Source: Tridacna crocea
Lineage: Eukaryota > Mollusca > Bivalvia > Cardiida > Cardiidae
Assembly (NCBI GenBank): GCA_943736015.1
Contig: OX031066.1
Location: 12,094,245-12,158,244 of the forward strand
Direction of reading: 5' to 3'
Length of the DNA: 64,000 bases
In this document: positions 24,701-36,700 of the stretch, piece by piece
Layout: each line of letters begins with the position of its first letter
How positions within the stretch are numbered: position 1 is the stretch's first letter
Translations under genes and position numbers: made by a program
Notes under the pieces: generated by a model
The model's input: only the letters and a program-made list of their open reading frames with translations
Told to the model about the DNA's origin: nothing
Databases searched by the model: none

Positions 24701-27700
24701 TATTACATTTGCTTAACTCTTTACCACACGAGAAAATTTTAGACTGGTCCAAATTGAAAGCATTTGCAGACAACAAAATAAAGGTGACTGAAAAATTGAA
24801 ATTTGCTCTGGGAAGGGTAGAAAACACTGTGGGAAAAGGAGAAAATGCTGGTTACCAGCATTTTCTCCTTTTCTCACAGTATTTTCAAAACACTTCTTTC
24901 TCAGGGGCGTCAAAAGTTGGGATTGTGTGGTAATGGGTTAATGACCCTGAAATATGTGCCTCTTGAAACTGCAGTGGGAAAAGGAGAAAATGATGGTGAC
25001 CTGCATTTTCTTTTTTTCCACAATGTTTCCTACCTCTTCAAGAAGAATTGCATCATTTGAGCAACCTTTATTTTGTCGTCTGCAAATGCTTTCAATTTGA
25101 TCGAATCCAAAATTGTATTGTTTGGTATTGAGTTACAAAGCAATATTTACAAGGGAGACAACTACTACTCACATAAAGTGTTTCCCAGAGAGTTAACTGT
25201 GAGAAGAAAACATCTTGCTGCTGCACAAATGCAAGACGTCTCCGTAGCCTCTTATTGAATGGTTGTCCATTTAAAGTGATCTCCCCTGATTTATACTTCA
25301 GCCTCCCTGATATGACATTGAGTAATGTGGTTTTACCACAACCTGTAAAATGAAAAAGACAACACTCTGAAAAACTAAAATCTCATTAAATTCTTTGTCT
25401 GAAAGTACTTTCAGTTTGGACAGATCTTAAGTTTTTGTTGACTGGTAAAGAGTTAACCCTTTACCCCATCAGGGATTTCTATGGTATCTCTAACTGACTC
25501 TAAATAAAAGTAAGGATGAAGCCGTTTTTTATGTTTATAGGACACATTTTGTTAGCATAGAAAACATTGTGACAAAAGGTGAAATTGCGAGCAATTTCAC
25601 CTTTTGTTACAATGTTTTCCAAAGGCTCCTACAAACAGTGCGTAGAATTGAGTATCTATGGAGTAATGAGTTAAAGTAGATGTGATCATATAAAAATGAC
25701 CCATTAGATATGATCTGCAGTCTTTTGCTGAATCTATCCCGACCAATATTTTGTAGGCCCAATGTTATAACATAACTTGATCACTATTGCTTGACAAAAC
25801 ACAATATCACTTTTGAAAATCTGATCGGAAAAGGAGAGAATGCTCCTATCGAACATTCCTTCTTTTTTCTAATTTGTTTTTTACTCTTTATCACACAGTC
25901 CCTTGTTTTAACACCATTGGAAGAGAAGGCTTTTTGAGAAAAGGAGAAAATCATAGTAAGCAGCATTTATTTTCTCCTTTTCCTACAACTTTTTCTGCCC
26001 TATCAAAGACAGAAATCATCAGCAACATTCAGTTTGTTGTCTGTAAATGCTTTAATTTTTGTCCAGTTCAAACTTGTCTTAAAATCAAAGCATCTTTTTT
26101 TTTTCATCTACAAATGCTTTCAACTTGGACCTGTCTCAATTTTTTGTTGTGGTAAAGAGTTCATGCAGAAATCGCAGATACTAGGTCTGTTCTGTTAACT
26201 CTTTACCAAACAACAAAATATTAGCCTGGTCCAAATTGATAGGATTTGCAGACGACAAATTAAATGTAACTGAAATAATGATTTTTGTTTATGATGGGGG
26301 AAAAAACTTTGTGGGAGAAAGAGGAAATGCTGGTTACCAGCATTTTCTCTTTTTCCAACAATGTTTTCAAAAGGCTTCTTTCCCAGGGGTGTTAAAAGTT
26401 GGGATTGTGTGGTAAAGAGTTAACTCTTTACCACACGAGAAAATTTTAGACTGGTTAAAACTGAAAGCATTTGCAGATGACAAAATAAAGGTGACTGAAA
26501 CATTGAAATTTGTTCTGGGAAGGGTAGAAAACACTGTAGGAAAAGGAGAAAATGCTGGTTACCAGCATTTTCTCCTTTTCCTACAGTGTTTTCTAAAGGC
26601 TTCTTTCTCAGGGGCGTCAAAAGTAGGGACTGTGTGGTAATGGGTTAACTGGAAATACATGGACATAGAGTACAGTTCATTTATCTGTAAGCAAGCACGG
26701 GAATTTTTTGAACATACACTAATTAACCAATCTGAGGAAAAGGCTCTTAAAAGAACTGTAAAAAAAAAAAAGTTTGACACAAGCATTTTCTTGTAAAGTT
26801 TGCTACCCTTCCAAAGGCAAATTTCAGTCTTCGAGCTGTCTTTTGCAAATACTTAATTTTACGGCTAATCTATAATTTATCCATCTGGTGAAGACTGAAA
26901 AAAAAAAAATGTTTTGAAACCCCTACCGCACCATCCTTTCTCAAATTCAAAACAACAACTCAATTTTCAAAAGATCCAAAATTCAACTTGACGCCTCCCG
27001 TACACAGCAGCCTTGGATTGATACCTTCACTCTTTACAAGGCCAAAAAAAATTGACAAGTTGACATGAAAATCATTTGCAGACAACAAATTAAATCTTGC
27101 TCTGATGGTTGCATTTTGTCTGTAATGAAGGGGAAAACATTGTGGAAAAGGAGACCAAAAATGCTGCTTACCAGTATTTTGCTCAGTTTTCCACACCGCT
27201 TATAAGTCTTGTTCCAAGGGGGGATAAACCCTTTATTACACAACCCCAGGTTTTAGCAACCCAAAAGAAAGAAGTCTTTTGGCTTTTGAGCCAGATTTTA
27301 ATTACTATCTGCAAATACTTTAAATTTGATGGGGTAGAAAATTTTGTTGTTTGTTAAAGAGTTGAAGCTAATATTTCTTGTCATAAAATGTAAACTGTTA
27401 CCAAACAAAGTACAATAAGCTATACCTCTTTTAATCCTTTACCACACAAGAAAATTTTAGACTGATTCACATTGAAAGCATTTGCAGACGACAAATTAAA
27501 GGTGACTGAAAAATTGAAATTTGTTCTGGAAAGGGTAGAAAACACTGTGGGAAAAGGAGAAAATGCTGGTTACCAGCATTTTCTCCTTTTCCTACAGTTT
27601 TTTCAAAAGGCTTCTTACTCCGGGTCATTAAAAGTGGTTAAAGGGTTAACACCTGAAAATACTATCTGCTAAAATTTCGAAAGATTTCTTTTCATAGGCT

Positions 27701-30700
27701 TGACAAAACAAGCTGAAGGTATAGATTCAAGTTTGGGGCAGTTTGATCTTGATCTATACTAAAAGCAAAAATCCACTGTTTTTGCCTATAGGGCTGTATT
27801 TAGTTACACAGCACATTTCAAGTGATCATTTCCAGTTTGTTATAAACAGACAAAGGAATACATCCACACAATCCCAACTTTAGACGGCCTTGAGAAAGAT
27901 GACTTTTGAAACAAGAGCGTCATGATGGCCCTGTATCGCTCCACTTGCTTTTTAACCCTTTACCACACAATTGAAGTGTTCAAGACCAAGAAAAAAAGGG
28001 CCTTCAAAAACAATAAACACAGTCAGGCAATACAAGCAGGTTAATTCATTAGCATGAAAGGTAAAGTCCTTGGAAAAATAAGTTGAATTATAGAAACCTT
28101 ACTCTCAATTTATTATTCAACTCATGTGAGCATAACTATTAGCATCAAAATGAATCAGTCTTCTTGAAAACAATATTTTCTATCAAAAAAGTTACTATCT
28201 AGTACCAATCATGTATCACTGCAGTTTGATAATCAAGGGAGGTAAATAGTAATGAACTTTATCTTTTCTAAAAAGTTACTTCCCTTGATTAATGTTTAAA
28301 TTGAATTGATTATATTTTGAAGCCCATGTTAAACTTGTGATCCCTGGAATGGGGCCAATTTTGACCCCAGGCCTATAACATGAAAAAACTTGTTAAAGGT
28401 CCATTAGATAAAGCTACATGCCCAATTCAGTAAGCCTGGGGCTTCTGGTTTCAGAGAAGAAGATTTTTAAAAATGATAATTTGTTTTCAGTTTTGTTGCC
28501 ATGGCAACCAGAGTTTTTGATGGAATGAAATTCTTTCAAAAAATTCTGAAGAGGACCATGGCAGGATCATTTCTGTAAAGTTTCATCAAATTTGGATAGG
28601 TAGTTTCAGAGATGTTTGAAATAAAAGCAAACAACACGCACGCATGGACGGACAGACGCATGGATGCACAACCAACACCAGGTCATGACATAAGCCTGCT
28701 GGCCTTCAGCCAGTGGAACTAAATATTGTGGAAAAAGAAGAAAATGCTGGTAATCAGCATTTTCTTCATTACCCACAATGTTTTTACTCCTCCAAAAGCA
28801 ATTAAGTGTTTAATTTTTGAGCCACATTCATTCATGCTTTCAATTTGGGTTAGGTATAAAGTTTTGACAAGTGGGAAAGAATCATCTCCTGATATGTGGT
28901 AAAGAATTAACCCATTACCACACAATGACTACTTTTGACCCTGAGAAAGAAGCCTTAAGAAAACATTGTGGGAAAAGGAGAAAATGCTGGTAACCAGCAT
29001 TTTCTCCTTTTCCCACAATGTTTTCTATCCTTCACAAAATAAAAGTTCAAATTTTCATTCAGTTTTATTTTGTCGTCTGCAAATGCTTTTGATTTGAACG
29101 AACCCAAAACTTTGTCATTTGGTAACGAGTTAAGAGATAAAAGTACAGATTCAAGATCAGACTTTAATGATCTGAGCTGCCTGATCTAAATCTACTCCAT
29201 CTTCAAAAGCATAATTATCTGCTTCATGCTCAGCACTTCAAGATTTTATGAAATAGTAAACAGAATTAGGCCAATAGACAACCTTGGAAAACTCAGGTAA
29301 ACAACATTTCCTCTTTTCAAAAGACTACCTTTTCATTTCATGCTTTCCGGTAGGATATCGAGAAATGGAGTGAAAATATATTTCGATCTTACACTGGTAC
29401 CACCAGTGAAAATACCGATTTTCACGTTCTTGGAAACGTTGCTATGCGGGAGGGGTACGCCACGGGGAATAAGGGAGGAAAAGAACTGTACTGAATTTTG
29501 ATAAAGCTCCTCCAAGAAAGGTTTTTTTTTTTTCGGTGTAAGATCGAAATTTATTTCATCTCGTGAACACCGTCGGTACTATTTACACTCGTGGCTGCAC
29601 CACTCGTGAAAATATTACTAATGGTGTCCACTCGATGAAAAAAATTTTGATCTTACACAGAAAAAAACAAATACATGTATCCTCTATATCTCTACATTTA
29701 CATTGTGGTTTGTTATCTTCAACTGCAATTTACATTTTCCCACACAATCTCTAAGCATTTTTAATCTTTTTTTAAACCCTTTACCAAACAATCTCTGGGC
29801 ATCAGGACTTTGTGAAAGAAGCCTTTTGAAAACAATGTGGTAAAAGGAGAATTGCTGGTTACCAGAATTTTATCCATTTCCCACAATGTTTTCTGCCCTT
29901 CCCAAATCAAGTTTCAACTTTGAGTCAAGTTTATTTTGTTATTTGCAAATGCTTTCTATTTGGAACAGTCTAAAATTTTGTCATCTGGTAATGAGTTAAA
30001 GAAGCCTTTTGAACACTTTGTAGGAAGAGGAGAAAATGATGATAAACAGCATTTTCTCCTTTTCCAGCATTTACTACCCTCCAAAAAAAATTTAAGCAAT
30101 ATTTTGGAAAAGAGTTAAGTCCTTCCATACCATAGACAACACCAGCAGGGTCCATATTCACCAACCATTCTTAAGAACATCTTAAGCTTATTCTTCAGAT
30201 TCTTATCAATGTGAAAGTAACAGAACTTAGCCAATCAGAAGTTCTGTTACTTTCATGGTCAGAAAATCTTCAAGATTAAGACAAAGAACCTTCTTAACTC
30301 TTTACCACACAAAAAAATTTTAGACTGGTCCAAATTGAAAGCATTTGCACATGACAAAATAAAGGTGGCTGAAAATTTGAATTTTGTTCTGGGAAGGGTG
30401 GAAAACACAGTGGGAAAAGGAGAAAATGCCGGTGACCAGCATTTTCTCCTTTTCCCACTGTGTTTTCGAAAGGCTTCTTTCTCAGGGGTGTCAAACGTAG
30501 GGATTGTGTGGTAATGGGTTAAGAATGGTTGGTGAATGCAGATCCAGAAGCTTTTGTGGACAGTGTGGAATGCGACTAGAACATGCAGTCTGATCTCTGA
30601 TTTATACGGTCCTCTGCTACATTCTAGATTATAACCAAACTGTCAGTGTCCGGGGCCCGTTATTGGAGAGGTCATCAGCAGCAAATGAAGATATGATGTT

Positions 30701-33700
30701 AAACAAGAGGGCCAAGATGGCCCTGGATTGCTCACCTGAATTTTTGAGATGACCATAGCCTATTTTTTTTTTGAGGTATTGAAACACTGGTACCAAATTT
30801 ATAATTCTGCTAAGCAATTTTCAAAAGGTCACCTGTAAAATTCATTTCGAAATCTGACCATCAGTTTCAAAAAGAATTTTTAAGAATTCTTCATTTCTGT
30901 ATAAGAGCAAGTATCCCCCATCCACGAGAGCCATGTTTCTGAATGGATCAAAATTTACAAACAAGTTTTGAAAAGGGTCTTCCAAGGAACATTTCGGAAA
31001 ATTTCTTTTAAAATCTGACCAGGGGTTTCAGAGAAAGAGAATTTTCAAGAATTTCATCATGTCCATATAGTGCAAGTAGCTACCATTCACAAGAGCAAGG
31101 ATCACCCAAGGAACATCTCTGTCAAATTATTTTAAAATCTGACAAGGGGTTTCAGAGAAAAAGAATTTTCAAGAATTTCTTCATTTCCATATAGTGCAAG
31201 TAGCCCCCATTCACCAGAGCCCTGTTTCTTGACGGATCAAAATTTTGTGAACAGTTTTTGACAAAGGTCACCCAATGATCATCTCTGTGAAATCATTTCA
31301 AAATCTGTCCAGCCGTTTCAGAGAAGAAGAATTTTTAAGAATTTCTTCATTTCCCTTTTGTGCAAGTAGCCCCCATTCACCAGAGCCATGTTTCTTGACG
31401 GATCAAAATTTTGTGAACAGTTTTTGAAAAGGGTCACCCAAGGAACATCCCTGGGAAATTATTTCAAAATCTGACCTGCGGTTTCAGAGAAGAAGAATTT
31501 TTTAAGAATTTCCTCATTTCCTTAATAGTGCAAGTAGCCCCCATTCACCAGAGCCATGTTTCTTGACGGATCAAAATTTTGCGAACATTTTTTGAAAAGG
31601 GTCACCCAAGGAACAATTCTGTGAAATTATTTCAAAATCTGACCAGCGGTTTCAGATAAGAAGATTTTTTAAGAATTCCTTCATTGCTGTATAGTGCAAG
31701 TAGCCCCCATTCACCAGAGCCACATTTTTTGACGGATCAAAATTTCACGAACAATTTTTGAAAAGGGTCACCCAAGGAACATATCTGTGAAATTATTTCA
31801 AAATCCGACCAGCAGTTTCAGAGAAGAAGTTTTTTTATGAATTCCTTCACTTCTATAAAGAGCAAGTAGCCCCCATTCACCAGAGCCACAATTTTTGACG
31901 GATCAAAATTTCATGAACAATTTTTGAAAAGGGTCACACAGGAACATATCTGTGAAATTATTTCAAAATCCGACCAGCGGTTTCAGAGGAGAAGATTTTT
32001 AAAGAATTTGCTAAAAAATTCCATTTGGTTGCCATGGCAACCAGAGTTTTTGACAGAATCAAATTCTGTGAACAATTTTTAAAGAGGACCTCCCAAGGAA
32101 CATTCCTGCCAAGTTTGGTCCAAATTGGCTCAGCGGTTTAGGAGGAGTTGATGTTTAAAGAATTGTTGACGACGCACGACGGACAACGGACGATGCACGA
32201 CGGACGACGGACACCAAGTGACCCTAAAAGCTCCCCTTGAGCATGTTGTGCTCAGGTGAGCTAAACAAGAGGGCCAAGATGGCCCTGGATCGCTCACCTG
32301 AATTTTTGAGATGACCATAGTCTATTTTTTTTTGAGGTATTGAAACATTGGAACCAATTTTATAATTTTGCCAAGCAATTTTCAAAAGGTCACCTGTAAA
32401 AGTCATTTTGAAATCTGACCATCAGTTTCAAAAAGAAGAATTTTTAAGAATTCTTCATTTCTGTATAAGAGCAAGTAGCCAGCATCCACGAGAGCCATGT
32501 TTCTTGATGGATCAAAATTTACGAACAAGTTTTGAGGGTCACCCAAGGAACATCTCTCTAAAATTATTTCAAAATCTGACCAGGGGTTTCAGAGAAAGAG
32601 AATTTTCAAGAATTTCATCATGTCTGTATAGTGCAAGTAGCCCCTATTCACAAGAGCCATGTTTCTTGACGGATCAAAATTATATGTACAGCTTTTGGAA
32701 AGGGTCACCCAAGGAACATCTCTGTCAGATTATTTTAAAATCTGACCACGGGTTTCAGAGAAGAAGAATTTTCAAGAATTTCTTCATTTCCATATAGTGC
32801 AAGTAGCCCCCATTCACTAGAGCCACGTTTCTTGGCCAATCAAAATTTCGCGAACAGTTTTAGAAAAGGGTCACCCAAGGAACATCTCTGTGAAATTATT
32901 TCAAAATCTGTCCAGCCATTTCAAAGAAGAATTTTCAAGAATTTCTTCATTTCTGTATAGTGCAAGTAGCCCCCATTCACCAGAGCCATGTTTCTTGACC
33001 GATCAAAATTTCGCGAACAATTTTTGAAAAGGGTAACCCAAGGAACAAGTCTGTGAAATTATTTCAAAATCTAACCTGCAGTTTCAGAGAAGAAGAATTT
33101 TTAAGAATTTCTTCATTTCTGTATAGTGCAAGAAGCCCCCATTCACCAGAGCCATGTTTCTTGGCCAATCAAAATTTCGCTAACAATTTTTTAAAAGGGT
33201 CACCCAAGGAACATATCTGTGAAATTATTCCAAAATCTGACCAGCGGTTTCAGAGAAGAAGATTTTTTAAGAATTCCTTCATTTCTGTATAGTGCAAGAA
33301 GCCCCCATTCACCAGAGCCACATTTTTTGACGGATCAAAATTTCATGAACAATTTTTGAAAAGGGTCACCCAAGGAACATGTCTGTGAAATTATTTCAAA
33401 ATCCAACCAGCGGTTTCAGAGGAGAAGATTTTTAAAGAATTCCTTCATTTCTGTATAGTGCAAGAAGCCCCCATTCACCAGAGCCACATTTTTTGACGAA
33501 TCAAAATTTCACGAACAAATTTTGAAAAGGGTCACCCAAGGAACATATCTGTGAAATTATTTCAAAATCCGACCAGTGGTTTCAGAGGAGAAGATTTTTA
33601 AAGAATTTGCTAAAAAATTCCATTTGGTTGCCATTGCAACCAGAGTTTTTGATGGAATCAAATTCTGTGAACAATTTTTAAAGAGGACCTCCAAAGGAAC

Positions 33701-36700
33701 ATTCCTGCCAAGTTTTGTCTGAATCCGCCCAGCGGTTTAGGAGGAGTTGATGTTTAAAGAATTGTTGACGACGCACGACGGACGACGCACGACGCACGAC
33801 GGACACCGGGTGATCCTAAAAGCTCCCCTTGAGCACATTGTGCTCAGGTGAGCTAAAAATGGACAAATGAGGATACAAATATCTGATTGAGTGGAAAGTA
33901 TTGTGAAAAAAAGAGAAATTGCTTGTTACAAGCAATTTCTCCTTTTCCCACAATGTTTTCAAAAGCTGTCTGTTGTTGATACGTCAAAATGAGTATCTAT
34001 GGAGTGAAGAGTTAAAAGGCAGACTGCCACAAAATTTGCTGTCTAATTCTATTTCTTCTAGTGTAATTGTTTTGATAAACAGTCTGTTTGGTCATGGTTT
34101 TGAAAATAAAGTGAAACGAAAAAAACGAAACAGGAAATAGACATGGTTTATTTTTATAAATGACGAAATACGAAAGATTTGATTTAGTAATTTCAATTTG
34201 CCATGGCTGCAAATAACCTCTCTAATAATTGTATATTTTTCATTAAGCAAACATTCCAAGCAGAAGAAAAAATAAAATGAATTTCGTTAAACAAGAGGGC
34301 CAAGATGGCCCTGGATCGCTCACCTGAGTTTTGAGATGACCATACCCTATTTTTTTTTTTGAGGTATTGAAACATTGGAACCAAATTTATAATTTTGCTG
34401 AGCAATTTTCAAAAGGTCACATGTAAAATTCATTTCCAAATCTGACCATCAGTTTCAAAAAGAAGAATTTTTAAGAATTCTTCATTTCTGTATAAGAGCA
34501 AGTATCCCCCATCCACGAGAGCCATGTTTCTTGATGGATCAAAATTTACGAACAAGTTTTGAAAAGGGTCACCCAAGGAACATTTCGGAAAATTTCTTTT
34601 AAAATCTGACCAGGGTTTCAGAGAAAGAGAATTTTCAAGAATATCATCATGTCCATATAGTGCAAGTAGCTCCCATTCACAAGAGCAAGGATCACCCAAG
34701 GAACATCTCTGTCAAATTATTTTAAAATCTGACTAGGGGTTTCAGAGAAAAAGAATTTTCAAGAATTTCTTCATTTCCATATAGTGCAAGTAGCCCCCAT
34801 TCACCAGAGCCATGTTTCTTCATGGATCAAAATTTTGTGAACAGTTTTTGAAAAGGGTCACCCAAGGATCATCACTGTGAAATCATTTTAAAACCTGTCC
34901 AGCCATTTCAGAGAAGAAGAATTTTTAAAAATTTCTTCATTTCCCTAGAGTGCAAGTAGCCCCCATTCACCAGAGCCATGTTTCTTGACGGATTAAAATT
35001 TTGTGAACAATTTTTGAAAAGGGTCACCCAAGGAATATCCCAGAGAAATTATTTCAAAATCTGACCAGTGGTTTCAGAGAAGAAAAATTTTTAAGAATTT
35101 CCTCATTTCCCAATAGTGCAAGAAGCCCCCATTCACCAGAGCCATGTTTCTTGACGGATCAAAATTTCGCGAACAATTTTTGAAAAGGGTCACCCAAGGA
35201 ACATCTCTGTGAAATTATTTCAAAATCTGACCAGCAGTTTCGGAGAAGAAGATTTTTTAAGAATTCCTTCATTTCTGTATAGTGCAAGTAGCCCCCGTTC
35301 ACCAGAGCCACATTTTTTGACGGATCAAAATTTCACGAACAATTTTTGAAAAGGGTCACCCAAGGAACATATCTGTGAAATTATTTCAAAATCCAACCAG
35401 CGGTTTCAGAGGAGAAGATTTTTTAAGAATTCCTTCATTTCTGTATAGTGCAAGTAGCCCCCATTCACCAGAGCCACAATTTTTGACGGATCAAAATTTC
35501 ACGAACAATTTTTGAAAAGGGTCACCCAAGGAACATATCTGTGAAATTATTTCAAAATCCGACCAGGGGTTTCAGAGGAGAAGATTTTTAAAGAATTTGC
35601 TAAAAAATTCCATTTCGTTGCCATGGCAACCAGAGTTTTTGACGGAATCAAATTCTGTGAACAATTTTTAAAGAGGACCTCCCAAGGAACATTCCTGCCA
35701 AGTTTGGTCCAAATTGGCCCAGCGGTTTAGGAGGAGTTGATGTTTAAAGAATTGTTGACGACGCACGACGCACGACGCACGACGGACGACGCACGACGCA
35801 CGACGCACGACGGACAGCCAGTGACCCTAAAAGCTCCCCTTGAGCACGTTGTGCTCAGGTGAGCTAAAAAGAGAAAGAAGACCGCTAGACAAGAACATGC
35901 AACTTGAAAACACGAAAAGAAGGTCAAATTACCGTCATGTAAAGCATAATTATGAGGTTTCTATACCGCGGCTTCTTTACTCGTTTGTTTACATGTACCA
36001 AAATATATTAAAACTGAAAGCCAATAAACTATTTGAAAACACTCTCCTGGCTTCTTAGGAATGTTCTATGGCTTATCCCCCAGAATTTTCTTCATTTGTA
36101 AGTAACACAACTTCTGATTGGCTAAACCGAATGGAAAACCTCGGAGAATAAGACTAAGAATATTCTCAAGAATGATTGGGGCAGAGGAAATGTATTTTTA
36201 GCGTACAAGAAAAATGCATTTTACTTATTCAGAAGTGAAGGAGTTAACATGGCTAACCCATTACCACACAGCCCCTACTTTTGGTAACCAGCATGTTCTC
36301 CTTTTCCCGCATTATTTTCTACCCTTCACAAAACAAATACCAAATTTTCAGTCACTTTTATTTTAAAGTATCGTCTGCAGATGCTTTTGATTTGGACAAG
36401 CCAAAAATATTGCCATATGGTAATGAACTAACTCTACCAAACGACAAATTTATAAACTGGTCCAAATTGAAAGCATTTGCAGACGACAAAATAAATGAAA
36501 GAATCCAAATTTGATTTGGGAAGGGTAGAGAACATTGTGGGAAAAGGAGAAAATGCTGTTTATCAGCATTTTCTCCTTTTCCCACAATGTTTTCAAAAGG
36601 CTTCTTTTGCAGGGTCATCAAAAGTTGGCATTGCATGCTAAAGGATTAAGTCAAGATCTCCGTCTTCTAGAAAAGAGTTAAGATAATAATTAAGACCAAT

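Noticed and set aside
8200..26700. CRISPR array from regularly spaced identical palindromes
   Set aside because: The repeats are whole MITEs with TTAA flanks at irregular spacing in a spliced animal gene; there are no short repeat-spacer units or cas genes.
32408..33292. 129- and 79-codon ORFs with repeated PCFL and FREREF blocks
   Set aside because: They read through the 167-base units of the H elements; frames are not kept between units.
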